A stretch of DNA of 28,056 bases from an uncultured Clostridium sp. (GTDB lineage Bacteria > Bacillota > Clostridia > TANB77 > CAG-508): contig CABUKD010000028.1 of the NCBI GenBank assembly GCA_902492105.1, positions 1 through 28,056 on the forward strand. Reading direction: 5' to 3'. Made by a program: the position numbers and the translations under genes. Under the pieces are notes generated by a model. It saw only the letters and a list, made by a program, of their open reading frames with translations. It was not told the DNA's origin and did no database searches. Below are positions 14,610 to 22,663 of the stretch, one piece after another. Positions within the stretch are counted from its first letter, which is position 1; each line of letters starts with the position of its first letter.

Positions 14610-16025
14610 CTAAGCATTTACTACACTTTTCTTTCTTGTTGCTCTAGTACTTGTAGTTCTAGCTTTTTTCACTGTTACTTTTTCTGTATCTTGTGCAGTT
14701 TTATGTGTTTTATGTGTTTTTTCTGTTTTCTTATTTTCTTCCTCTTTATGTGTGGTTACTTTTTTTGCTGTCTTTTTTGTTTCCTTTTTAACCGTTTTTT
14801 TAGTTCTTTTTTCTTCTTTGCCTTTTTGTAATCCTTTTGTATAAGTTCCTTCTGAAGTATAGTGATTTGCAATTTTTTTCATAGCACCTAGTTCTACTAA
14901 TTTGTCACAATAAAATTGTATAATTTTAAAATATTTATTTTCTTGTTTTCTTAGTCTTTTTAGATCATTCTTTAAAAATAAAATTTGTTTTTCTTTAATA
15001 TACTCAATGTAATTAGCATCTTTCATTTTATTTATTTCTTGGTAATTTTTCCAAAACTTCTTGTATTCTTCTCTATCTGCTGGTTTATCCCAGTAAATTT
15101 TAGTTGATAATAATTTAACATGATATTCTTCTAATAAAGTCATTAATAAAGAATAAGCTTTTTCTTGTTTACGAACTATTTTGGTATCTACAATTAGGCT
15201 TCTAACATCATTTAATAGTTTATCATAGCATTGTTCTGCCACAATTAATGGTAAGCTATGGGTAAATAGTTTTCTACTGAGTCCTAGTAATATCATATTT
15301 TTTTCAATGACATCATTTTGATCTAATTTACCTACTGTAAATTTTTCAAAGTTCTGATATTCTTCTAATATTTCTTTATATACCTTGTTTTCAGGATCTT
15401 TTTTCATTTTTAATGGTAAAATATTTTCAATATAGTCTTCCAAAGCCACAAAAATTTTATGATAAATTTCATCTTTGGCACCTGGTGTTAAATTATCTGC
15501 TAATTTAATAGAATAATGTTTTAATAAGCCTTTATATAATCCTTCCATTTGAGCACAGTAAAGTTTTTGATATTTATCTAATAATTGTACCTTATTTAAA
15601 TTTTCTACTGTTTCATAGTCCAAATTTAATAAATACATTTGCTTTCTATATTTATACTCTAAGTATTCTGTTTCCTTTAGATGAACAATTGTATAATATT
15701 GTGACAAAGCATTTTTTTCAAAATCATTTGCTGTGTCATTTTTTACTTTTTTGTAAATAGAATCCATAATATATTTATCAATTGATTCTAAATAAAGGGC
15801 ATATACATCTTCAAATTTTTGTGTAATTGCCTCTTGTTTCTTTTGATCTTCTATTTGGTCACATTGTACATATGCTTCATATGCTTTTAAAGCATTATTA
15901 CGTTTCATTGAAATTAACATTCCATTAATTCCAATCCTAGTTGGAATAAGTAATTTATTCAATGTGTTTGTTATTTTCGTAAAAAAGGTTTTCTCTTGGT
16001 ATACTCTTAAACTTCTTTCTTCCAT
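14610..16025 (-). CDS. Unrecognised helical protein with Lys/Thr-rich tail, in the yqfCD-ybeY operon
   Basis: I do not recognise this protein. It has about 471 residues. Residues 1-395 are rich in Lys, Glu, Leu and Tyr and look almost wholly alpha-helical, with no signal peptide or membrane segment. The last 70 residues are a Lys/Thr tail with repeated motifs (KKTVKKETKKTAKK, then THKTHKTA and TRATRKK) that resembles histone-H1-like or nucleic-acid-binding tails. The frame opens at a TTG at 16043, but that codon lies within the likely ribosome binding site AAGGAAG; ATG 16025, seven bases further on, is preferred. It almost abuts yqfD and precedes ybeY by 97 bp, occupying the place where phoH and yqfF usually lie. 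Function unknown; nucleic-acid or envelope binding by the tail is a guess. Confidence 0.85.
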   Translation of the reverse strand: MEERSLRVYQEKTFFTKITNTLNKLLIPTRIGINGMLISMKRNNALKAYEAYVQCDQIEDQKKQEAITQKFEDVYALYLESIDKYIMDSIYKKVKNDTANDFEKNALSQYYTIVHLKETEYLEYKYRKQMYLLNLDYETVENLNKVQLLDKYQKLYCAQMEGLYKGLLKHYSIKLADNLTPGAKDEIYHKIFVALEDYIENILPLKMKKDPENKVYKEILEEYQNFEKFTVGKLDQNDVIEKNMILLGLSRKLFTHSLPLIVAEQCYDKLLNDVRSLIVDTKIVRKQEKAYSLLMTLLEEYHVKLLSTKIYWDKPADREEYKKFWKNYQEINKMKDANYIEYIKEKQILFLKNDLKRLRKQENKYFKIIQFYCDKLVELGAMKKIANHYTSEGTYTKGLQKGKEEKRTKKTVKKETKKTAKKVTTHKEEENKKTEKTHKTHKTAQDTEKVTVKKARTTSTRATRKKSVVNA

Positions 16026-16039
16026 GGCTATTCTTCCTT

Positions 16040-17278
16040 TCAAAACACTAATTTTTCTTTTGTCGCGATGTTCTCTAATACCTCGTAAATAACCTCAACT
16101 TCTATAGCATCTCCTACTTGTTTAGTATGAACCTGTTTGTCTAAAATCTGCTTTGTATTTTCTGCTTGTTCTCTATTTTGTGTTTGCCCCTCATTTTTAG
16201 TTTGATCTATACAAGCTATTTGTTCTTCTAATTTTTGCTCTGCTTGCTGTATTCCTACCTGTTTTGCTTCTTCTACTGTGTAGGTAATTTCTTGTTCTTC
16301 GTATTCTTGATAGATTTTTTCATGTATTTCAATTGGCAAATAAAAATCAGAAAATAGTTTTAGTTTTTTACTCGTCTCTATTGTATCATAATTTTGAAAT
16401 TTTGAAACCCCTTTTGACAAATTTATTTCAAAATTATTTATCTTTACGGAATATTTATTTTCCTCATTTCCCGTTTTTACTTTTTTTACCTGTTTTAAAG
16501 GAACTTCTACTTTTTGAGAATACCAAACTTTTGCCTGTACTTCTCCATTTGCATGCACATAACGCGTTCCTGTGTATTTTCCTTCTAACCACCCTCCTAC
16601 TAAAATGCTGCCCTTTGTTACAAGATCACCTTCTTTTACTAGGGGTGTACCATTTTGCGCTGTTACTTTTACAATCATTCCCTCTTTTGTTGCAATTAGA
16701 TTACAATACTCTTCTTCCGGAATGATATCTGGTTTTAAATCTGCTTCTACAATTTTAACAATTGCATTGGTTCCTTTTATTTCAATTCCTACCCATGCAA
16801 TATCATCTCGTTCCAAACGAATTTGTTCTATAATATTCTTAGTTTGTAAACCAATTTTACAGCTTCCTATGGCAAAATGATGTTTCTCCAACATTTGCTG
16901 TATTTCCTCTTTAGGAATTGTTTCATTCCCTGTAATTTCAATGTTCCAAATAAAATTTGATAAAGTAAAAATAGCCATTAAAATCAACAAAAAGAAAAGG
17001 GCAAAAATCTTTCTCTTTTTGTATCGGTGCAAAAGAAATGGGATTCCTTTTTTATTTTTTATTTTCACTCTACATTTTGTTTTTTTCGCAATTTCTTTTA
17101 TTTTTTTAAAATCGCGAATATTCATATTTACCTTCATAGAAGTAGAATTCGTTCTTTGTAAATTCCACAAAAAAATCTTTTGGTTATTACAAAGGTTAAT
17201 AAAACGTTCCATAAAATAGCCTTCTATTTCTATCGTTACATATCCTAAAAGATAACCAAGTAAAATCTGAAAGTACAA
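16040..17278 (-). CDS. yqfD: Sporulation protein YqfD
   Basis: YqfD is a conserved membrane protein of endospore formers, expressed in the mother cell and needed for efficient sporulation. The N-terminal segment ILLGYLLGYVTIEIEGYFME continues into MERFINLCNNQKIFLWNL, the pattern of Bacillus YqfD. A single membrane span lies at about 90-111, and the extracytoplasmic part contains GTPLVKEGDLVTKGSILVGG. The C-terminus has a Gln/Glu-rich insert near 360-385. Start is TTG at 17278, eight bases after AGGGGG; the in-frame Met at codon 23 would cut off the conserved N-terminus. It follows yqfC by 12 bp. Confidence 0.9.
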   Translation of the reverse strand: MYFQILLGYLLGYVTIEIEGYFMERFINLCNNQKIFLWNLQRTNSTSMKVNMNIRDFKKIKEIAKKTKCRVKIKNKKGIPFLLHRYKKRKIFALFFLLILMAIFTLSNFIWNIEITGNETIPKEEIQQMLEKHHFAIGSCKIGLQTKNIIEQIRLERDDIAWVGIEIKGTNAIVKIVEADLKPDIIPEEEYCNLIATKEGMIVKVTAQNGTPLVKEGDLVTKGSILVGGWLEGKYTGTRYVHANGEVQAKVWYSQKVEVPLKQVKKVKTGNEENKYSVKINNFEINLSKGVSKFQNYDTIETSKKLKLFSDFYLPIEIHEKIYQEYEEQEITYTVEEAKQVGIQQAEQKLEEQIACIDQTKNEGQTQNREQAENTKQILDKQVHTKQVGDAIEVEVIYEVLENIATKEKLVF

Positions 17279-17290
17279 AGTTTCATCCCC

Positions 17291-17596
17291 CTATTCTTCA
17301 TCAGTAATTGCTTCAAAGTCAATAGATTCTATTTTTCCTGTAACAAGTAAATCATCTGTTGTCATTTCTTTTAAATTAAGTTCATAGCCATTAATGTTTA
17401 AGATACCAATAAAAGTACTAATACGAATATAGAATTCTTGATATTCTAAAATAGACTTATAGTTTTCAATTAATATTTTTTCAAATCCTAACACTGTTAC
17501 TTTTGGCAAATTTGTAGAAACCTCTTGTGGTATTTCCAATAAACGGCTTACTTTACTGGGTATATTTTTCTTTTTTCTTTTTGCAAAATTAGGCAT
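17291..17596 (-). CDS. yqfC: Sporulation protein YqfC
   Basis: A 101-residue YabP/YqfC-family protein of spore formers. Typical parts are KVSRLLEIPQEVSTNLPKV (15-33), GFEKILIENYKSILEY (37-52) and IGILNINGYELNLKEMT. The function of the family is tied to the spore envelope and is not biochemically defined. AAGGAG precedes ATG 17596. The direct pairing with yqfD downstream makes the call secure. pdaA ends 12 bp upstream, so the three sporulation genes are probably cotranscribed. Confidence 0.92.
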   Translation of the reverse strand: MPNFAKRKKKNIPSKVSRLLEIPQEVSTNLPKVTVLGFEKILIENYKSILEYQEFYIRISTFIGILNINGYELNLKEMTTDDLLVTGKIESIDFEAITDEE

Positions 17597-17608
17597 TATT
17601 TTGTCTCC

Positions 17609-18421
17609 TTATCTTTGAAATTCTTCTAAACTTTTAAACTCATACCCTATTTTTCTAATCTCTTTAATGCAATAATCTAAAATATTACTATTATCTTTTG
17701 AGGTAGCATGTAACAAAATAACACAGCCTGGATGAATATTATCTAATATTTTTTGTGTCCCATAGTCTTCTCTACCTTGCTTGCTTTCATCCCAATCGTC
17801 ATAGGCTAAAGACCACATTACTGTTTTGTACCCCAAACTATTTGTATAGGCAATCGTTCTTTCACTAAATTCACCTTTTGGTGGACGAATATATTTCATC
17901 TCATAGTTAAATTTTTCATACACTGATGTATGTAAATCCATTACTTCTTTTTGTATTTGTTCTTCTGTTAAGTCTGGCATAGACTTATGGTTTACTGTAT
18001 GGTTTCCTACAATATGGCCTTCATCAATCATCTGTTTTACTAAATCTGGTTGCGTATTTAAATAATGAGCTGTAATAAAAAAGGCTGCTGGCACTTTATT
18101 TTCTTTTAAAACAGCTAAAATTTTAGAAGTATAACCTGCTTCATAGCCTTCATCAAAAGTTAAATAAACATATTTAGAATCTGCATTTCCTATACAAATT
18201 CCATCATAAGTATCCATTATTTTTTTATTTACGCTTCCAACGTCTGGTTGCTTATGATCTTTTTCTCTTTTGATGCCCCAGCCAATTTTCTTATTACTTA
18301 ATGTGGTACTACTAGTTTGTACAGTTTGATTTGTTTGATTGCTATTCATAGTGCAAAAAGCAAAAATAAAAATAACTAAAATAGAAGATAATAAAATAAG
18401 AATATTAAAATGTTTTTTCAC
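17609..18421 (-). CDS. pdaA: PdaA-type polysaccharide deacetylase (spore cortex muramic delta-lactam)
   Basis: A 270-residue NodB-fold deacetylase with a signal/anchor segment at 5-24. The active-site motif is TFDEGYEAGYTSKIL (88-102), the DEGYE form seen in PdaA rather than the usual TFDDG of other NodB deacetylases. HTVNH (141-145) supplies the metal-binding His pair; RPPKGEFS (179-186) and ILLHATS near 235-241 complete the fold. PdaA removes acetyl groups from muramic acid so that the delta-lactam of spore cortex can form. Start is GTG at 18421, with AAGGGAGAG ten bases upstream. It heads a run into yqfC and yqfD, an unusual but sensible neighbour. Confidence 0.87.
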   Translation of the reverse strand: MKKHFNILILLSSILVIFIFAFCTMNSNQTNQTVQTSSTTLSNKKIGWGIKREKDHKQPDVGSVNKKIMDTYDGICIGNADSKYVYLTFDEGYEAGYTSKILAVLKENKVPAAFFITAHYLNTQPDLVKQMIDEGHIVGNHTVNHKSMPDLTEEQIQKEVMDLHTSVYEKFNYEMKYIRPPKGEFSERTIAYTNSLGYKTVMWSLAYDDWDESKQGREDYGTQKILDNIHPGCVILLHATSKDNSNILDYCIKEIRKIGYEFKSLEEFQR

Positions 18422-18562
18422 GTTAAGTTTTCTCTCCCTTCCTTATTCATATTTATGAAAGGAAAAGAAAAAAATAACTAGTAATTTCTATTTTCTAAAA
18501 TTCTTCAAATTTCAACCATTATTAGCATAAATCGACACTTTTAAATATTTTTTTAAAACCGC

Positions 18563-18591
18563 TTGACAATCTAATTCATTTAGATTATATT
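18563..18591 (+). promoter_or_regulatory. Sigma-A promoter of the response regulator-histidine kinase pair
   Basis: Consensus TTGACA (18563-18568), a 17-base spacer and TATATT (18586-18591) lie about 107 bases before the ATG at 18699, leaving a leader of about 100 bases. A near-consensus promoter suggests steady basal expression of the sensing pair. Confidence 0.75.
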
Positions 18592-18698
18592 AATAAAGTA
18601 CTGGAAAATTTTAGGTAATGCTGTTATATTTTGTCGAACCTTTTTTATATCTAATTTTTCAGATTTTTAATTTTATATTTTTTACGGAGGATAAAGGG

Positions 18699-19442
18699 AT
18701 GTTAGATTTTGTGTTATGCGATGATAACCTTAATGTTCTGAAAAAACTAGAGAAAATGTTAGACTCAGTATTGATTCGTAACAAATTTGATGCACAAATT
18801 GTTTTAAGTACTACTAGACCCGATGAGCTAATGAATTATATAAGAGAGCATACTGTTAATGTTGTTATTTTAGACATTGAATTAAGATCAAATGTGACTG
18901 GCCTAGATTTAGCAAATATGATCCGAAAAAAGGACAAAAATGTATATATTATTTTTACTACAGGTCATCTTGAATATGGTTTAGTAGCATATCGATATAA
19001 AACATTTGATTATTTACCAAAACCAGTCACTCCAGAAAGATTGGAAGATACTATAATAAGGCTATTTGAAGATGCTTCTGGAACTCAAATTAATTTTGTT
19101 AGATTAGACAACAATAAAACAATTATTAGACAAGATAGTATTCAATATATTCAAAAAGATGGAATGAAAGTAATTTTTCATACTGATACAAGAGATTATG
19201 AAACTTATAGTTCTTTTAAAAAAATTTTACCACTATTACCAAATCAATTTATGCAATGTCATAAATCGTATATTGTTAACCTAAAGAAAGTAACAGATAT
19301 TGATACAACAAAAAGTGTTGTTTGGTTAAATAATAATAAGGATCTAAAGTGTTTTATAGGTCCTAAATATAAAAATCAATTTATGGAGGTATTTAATGAT
19401 GGAAATTTTTCAAACAATTTGGACGGCTCTTACAACGCCTAA
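18699..19442 (+). CDS. agrA: LytTR-family response regulator, AgrA-like
   Basis: A 247-residue regulator with an N-terminal receiver and a C-terminal LytTR DNA-binding domain. The receiver has D8/D9, the phosphorylation site D59 (VVILDIEL) and K108 (LPKPV). The LytTR domain (about 132-235) contains IQYIQKDGMKVIFHT and the typical MQCHKSYIVNLKKV. The open frame extends 81 bases upstream, but ATG 18699 has GGAGG before it and begins the receiver exactly, so the longer form is rejected. It overlaps the kinase gene by 47 bases. The nearby agrB and agrD identify it as the regulator of a peptide quorum-sensing circuit; the target promoters are unknown. Confidence 0.9.
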   Translation: MLDFVLCDDNLNVLKKLEKMLDSVLIRNKFDAQIVLSTTRPDELMNYIREHTVNVVILDIELRSNVTGLDLANMIRKKDKNVYIIFTTGHLEYGLVAYRYKTFDYLPKPVTPERLEDTIIRLFEDASGTQINFVRLDNNKTIIRQDSIQYIQKDGMKVIFHTDTRDYETYSSFKKILPLLPNQFMQCHKSYIVNLKKVTDIDTTKSVVWLNNNKDLKCFIGPKYKNQFMEVFNDGNFSNNLDGSYNA

Positions 19443-20754
19443 TGAAACTTTAACTACAATTTTAATGTTCCCAATTTATTTTATTGATGCTTTTGTAAAC
19501 ATGTTACTTTTTACAACTCTTTTAGATATTAAGTCTGAAAAGAAATCTAAACTTATTTATGTAGTTAGTATTAGCATTATTGCTTTTATTACTAGAACTT
19601 TTATTCCAGATCCATATGGTATTTTTGCCAATATGATTATGGTAATTTTATTAATTAAATTTATTTTAAAAGCTTCTTGGTTAAAATCTCTATTGGCAGA
19701 ATTTATCCTTATTGCTTTCAGCAGTGTTCTAGAATTGTTCATGTTACAACTTTATTTATCAATTTTTGATATCACAAAAGAAATAGTTATGTCTGTCCCA
19801 TTATATCGTATTGTATATATTCTTAGTATATATTTATGTATCTATATAATTTATAGAATAATTAAATTTTTTAAATTTCGCTTTAACTTAGAAAACTTGA
19901 CTAAAAAAAATAAAATTCTATTTATTATTAATACATTATTAGGAATTATAGCTATAGGTACACAATTTTATTTAATTTCTTTTTATAGCGATAAAATGCC
20001 AATTGGAATTACCATTGTTAGTATTTTAAGTTTACTTGCTTATTTCTTTATTAGTATTTATAGTTTGTTAAATACTACTAAATTAGAAACTACTTCTCAA
20101 AATTTAGCAGAAGCACAATTATATAACAAGACCTTAAGTTTATTACATGATAAAATGAGAGGTTTCAAGCATGATTTTCATAATATTGTACAAGGTATTG
20201 GCGGTTATATCAGTACCAATGATATGGAAGGACTTAAAAAATATTATTCTCAATTGTTAAAAGATTGTGACCAAGTTAATAACTTAACTGCACTAAATCC
20301 ATCCATTATTAATAATTCTGCCATCTATAATGTTATGGCAGCAAAATACCATAGAGCAGATGAATTAGGAGTACAAATTAATTTAGCCATTTTCATGGAT
20401 TTAAATGAAATAGAACAACATATGAAAATATATGAATTTACTAGAATTTTAGGTATTCTTATGGATAATGCAATAGAAGCTACTTCCGAATGTAAAGATA
20501 AAGTCATTCATGTTACTTTTAGAAAAGAAGAAAATCGTAAAAGAATGGTAATGATTATTGAAAATACTTATTTAGATAAAGATGTGGATATTGACCGAAT
20601 CTTTGATAAAGACTTTTCTACCAAATCCAAAGAAACGAATAGTGGACTTGGATTATGGGAAGTAAGACAAGTATTAAAGAAAAACAATAATTTAAATCTG
20701 TTTACTACCAAAAACGAAGAATTTTTTGTACAACAATTTGAAATTTATTATTAG
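19396..20754 (+). CDS. agrC: AgrC-like sensor histidine kinase with GHKL ATPase domain
   Basis: A 452-residue membrane kinase. Six to seven membrane spans occupy residues about 20-225 and should bind the cyclic peptide. The DHp helix has the phosphoacceptor H259 in GFKHDFHNIVQGIGGY. The HATPase domain shows the N-box at 353-362 (D357, N358), and the G-box SGLGLWEVRQVL (416-427). This is the AgrC subclass, in which the classic D-box is weak. ATG 19396 (followed by a second ATG) has GGAGGT six bases before it and lies inside the end of the regulator gene, implying translational coupling. The gene ends seven bases before the bidirectional terminator. Confidence 0.9.
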   Translation: MMEIFQTIWTALTTPNETLTTILMFPIYFIDAFVNMLLFTTLLDIKSEKKSKLIYVVSISIIAFITRTFIPDPYGIFANMIMVILLIKFILKASWLKSLLAEFILIAFSSVLELFMLQLYLSIFDITKEIVMSVPLYRIVYILSIYLCIYIIYRIIKFFKFRFNLENLTKKNKILFIINTLLGIIAIGTQFYLISFYSDKMPIGITIVSILSLLAYFFISIYSLLNTTKLETTSQNLAEAQLYNKTLSLLHDKMRGFKHDFHNIVQGIGGYISTNDMEGLKKYYSQLLKDCDQVNNLTALNPSIINNSAIYNVMAAKYHRADELGVQINLAIFMDLNEIEQHMKIYEFTRILGILMDNAIEATSECKDKVIHVTFRKEENRKRMVMIIENTYLDKDVDIDRIFDKDFSTKSKETNSGLGLWEVRQVLKKNNNLNLFTTKNEEFFVQQFEIYY

Positions 20755-20760
20755 AAAACT

Positions 20761-20797
20761 AAAAAGTAGAACCTTGGAAGATAAGGTTCTACTTTTT
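20761..20797. terminator. Bidirectional terminator between agrC and agrD
   Basis: AAAAAGTAGAACCTT (20761-20775) and AAGGTTCTACTTTTT (20783-20797) form a perfect 15-bp stem with a seven-base loop. The A-run on one side and T-run on the other allow termination of both convergent transcripts. Confidence 0.93.
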
Positions 20798-20855
20798 ATT
20801 GTCTTTTATGTTTTAAGGAAATATTATTTTTTTAGCATTTTTGACTTTTATAAAA

Positions 20856-20975
20856 TTAATCTTTCTTTATTAATGATGCTGGCATTTTAGGTTGATGTAC
20901 AACTCCTAAAATTAAGCATGCAGTATTGGTTGATTTTGCATATTTTTCAGCTACTTTTGCTAATAATTTTAACAT
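20856..20975 (-). CDS. agrD: Cyclic lactone autoinducer peptide precursor, AgrD-like
   Basis: A 39-residue peptide. An amphipathic basic N-terminus (MLKLLAKVAEKYAKSTNTA) leads to C20. Then comes LILGVV, followed by the recognition tail HQPKMPASLIKKD. The Q-P-K-x-P signature after the Cys is the mark of clostridial AgrD precursors. AGGAGGAA lies five bases before ATG 20975, a strong ribosome binding site. It lies 79 bp after agrB on the same strand. By family knowledge AgrB cuts the tail and joins the new C-terminus to C20 as a thiolactone. Six residues separate Cys from the HQP tail, whereas many known precursors have four, so the ring size is open. Confidence 0.9.
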   Translation of the reverse strand: MLKLLAKVAEKYAKSTNTACLILGVVHQPKMPASLIKKD

Positions 20976-21009
20976 TTGTGTTCCTCCTTAAATAAATAAA
21001 ATTTATATA

Positions 21010-21040
21010 ATAATAGCATTGCCGGCTAATGCTTTATTAT
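21010..21040 (-). other. Stem-loop in the agrB-agrD spacer
   Basis: ATAATAGCATT (21010-21020) pairs with AATGCTTTATTAT (21028-21040), giving 11 bp with a two-base bulge around the loop GCCGGCT. There is no T-run after it on the minus strand, so it is not a terminator. It lies 34 bases before the agrD ATG and could tune agrD message stability or translation. Confidence 0.55.
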
Positions 21041-21054
21041 CTTTTATTTTAGTA

Positions 21055-21681
21055 CTATGAAACTGTTTCTTCACTGCCATAAACTTCATATCCATGTTTA
21101 TTATTTGTTAACTTGTAGGCAATTGGCATAATGGTTAGGTTTTGTAAAAAGATTCCATAAAGTAGCATATAACTAATAATTTTATCTGGGCTAAAAACGA
21201 TAATTGCTAATAAAATTGGTAAGAAAATATAAGCTTTTATTCTTTTTGTTTGTCTTTCTTTTTTACTTAAAATAGGAATGTTTTCTGTATCTGCTGGAGC
21301 ATATTTGATTATAAAAATAATACTCATAACTCCTATTATAAAAGTTAGAAAATATAAAATATAGTTTTGGTCAATTGGCAAATACTTGGCAATGAGAATA
21401 GGAGAAAGATATAAAATTGTAGTAGTTAGCATACAGCCAAGATGTGTTTTTAAGTGAAAACCTCCCGTAAAACTCCTATAAGGTGCAAGTAATAAAAACA
21501 TAAGAAGAATATACCATCCCACATTTAAGAGAAATCCAATGATAATTAATAAAAGAATTTTTGGCATTTCTCCAAATAGTATTCTTACTCCAAAAGTAAT
21601 CACCATTTCTTTTTCTTCATCTATTTCTGGCATTTTTTGTTTTATTTTTTCTACAATCCAATCACAAAATTTATCTATCAT
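21055..21681 (-). CDS. agrB: Accessory gene regulator B, AgrD-processing membrane endopeptidase
   Basis: A 208-residue membrane cysteine endopeptidase that trims AgrD and helps form and export the cyclic peptide. The catalytic pair is visible as H76 and C83 in RSFTGGFHLKTHLGC, with the spacing of staphylococcal AgrB. The N-terminal amphipathic region (DEEKEMVITFGVRILFGEMP) is also typical. Four or more membrane spans lie at about 41-66, 85-103, 108-125, 150-164 and 168-185. GAGGT precedes ATG 21681. The next gene on the strand is agrD. No clear sigma-A promoter is visible upstream, which would fit activation by the response regulator, but that is inference. Confidence 0.93.
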   Translation of the reverse strand: MIDKFCDWIVEKIKQKMPEIDEEKEMVITFGVRILFGEMPKILLLIIIGFLLNVGWYILLMFLLLAPYRSFTGGFHLKTHLGCMLTTTILYLSPILIAKYLPIDQNYILYFLTFIIGVMSIIFIIKYAPADTENIPILSKKERQTKRIKAYIFLPILLAIIVFSPDKIISYMLLYGIFLQNLTIMPIAYKLTNNKHGYEVYGSEETVS

Positions 21682-21843
21682 TTTTCTACCTCAATGTTTT
21701 GCTGTAGTCATTCTATATTTTGCATTTCTTTTTAGTTGATTTTTTTTACGAAATATATAAAAAATAATGATGAATTTTGTAATTTTTTGTTTGGTATTCG
21801 AAAGTAGAATTTTTATAAAAGATTACTGTGATATGTTGAAATA

Positions 21844-21874
21844 TAAAAAAAGAAACAGCAATATGATATGTTTC
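21844..21874 (-). terminator. Rho-independent terminator after the RluA-family gene
   Basis: On the minus strand GAAACA (21874-21869) and TGTTTC (21857-21852) form a short stem followed by seven T residues. It sits about 25 bases after the stop at 21899. The stem is weak, so efficiency may be partial. Confidence 0.55.
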
Positions 21875-21898
21875 ATTTACTGTTTTTTCTTGATTTCA

Positions 21899-22591
21899 TT
21901 AGTTTTCTAGCAATATATCTTCTAATATTTTCCAGCTACCTTCTTGTTTTGGAATAGAATGAAATGTCATAAGTTCATTGGTAATAGGATGATAAAGCTT
22001 TAATTCATACGCCCAAAGGGCAATTTGCTTGCCATGCCCTCTCCCACCATATTTTTGATCTCCATAGATACTATGGTTTCTACTAGATAGTTGCACTCTT
22101 ATTTGATGATGCCTTCCTGTATGTAAATGTATCTTTAAAACAGACAAATTAATTTCTTTATCATATTTTAAAACCTCATAATCTAATATTGCTAATTTAC
22201 TATTTTTTGTTCCTTCTGCTACTACCTTGCTCATATTTGTTTTTTCATTTTTTAATAGATAATCTTGCAAAGTATCTTTTTCTTTTTCCATTTTGCCATT
22301 TACAATTGTTAAATAAGTTTTTTGAAATTGCTTTTCTCTTACTTGATTGCTAAGTCTTGCTGCTGCTTTAGAAGTTTTGGCAAATACCATAACTCCACCT
22401 ACTGGTCTGTCTAAACGGTGAATTAACCCAACATAGACATTTCCCGGCTTGTTATACTTTTCTTTTATATATTGTTTTACTATACTAAGTAAATCTACAT
22501 CTCCTGTTTTATCTGATTGAGATGGAATATTTACTGGTTTTTCTACCACAATCATATGATTATCTTCATAAATTACATTTAATTTTTCCAT
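21899..22591 (-). CDS. RluA-family pseudouridine synthase
   Basis: A 230-residue enzyme that isomerises uridine to pseudouridine in rRNA or tRNA. The catalytic motif HRLDRPVGG (58-66) has the nucleophile D61. HTGRHHQIRVQLSSRNHSI (about 157-175) and YGDQKYGG are the other family motifs, and IALWAYELKLYHP is near the end. There is no N-terminal S4 domain, so it belongs to the short RluA/TruC-like group. The exact target base cannot be told. It follows the methyltransferase gene by 72 bp on the same strand, so two RNA-modification-type genes are adjacent. Confidence 0.92.
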   Translation of the reverse strand: MEKLNVIYEDNHMIVVEKPVNIPSQSDKTGDVDLLSIVKQYIKEKYNKPGNVYVGLIHRLDRPVGGVMVFAKTSKAAARLSNQVREKQFQKTYLTIVNGKMEKEKDTLQDYLLKNEKTNMSKVVAEGTKNSKLAILDYEVLKYDKEINLSVLKIHLHTGRHHQIRVQLSSRNHSIYGDQKYGGRGHGKQIALWAYELKLYHPITNELMTFHSIPKQEGSWKILEDILLEN

Positions 22592-22663
22592 TTTACGATA
22601 TCTTTCCTTGAATTCATTTTAACTTTTTTATTGTCCTAATATGATATTATGATGTTTTTTAAG

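Noticed and set aside
16026..16043. TTG start six codons upstream for the unknown helical protein
   Set aside because: The TTG is part of the likely ribosome binding site of the ATG at 16025.
18618..18698. Longer N-terminus of the LytTR regulator
   Set aside because: The extra 27 residues are hydrophobic leader-like sequence without a ribosome binding site; GGAGG precedes the ATG at 18699, which begins the receiver domain.
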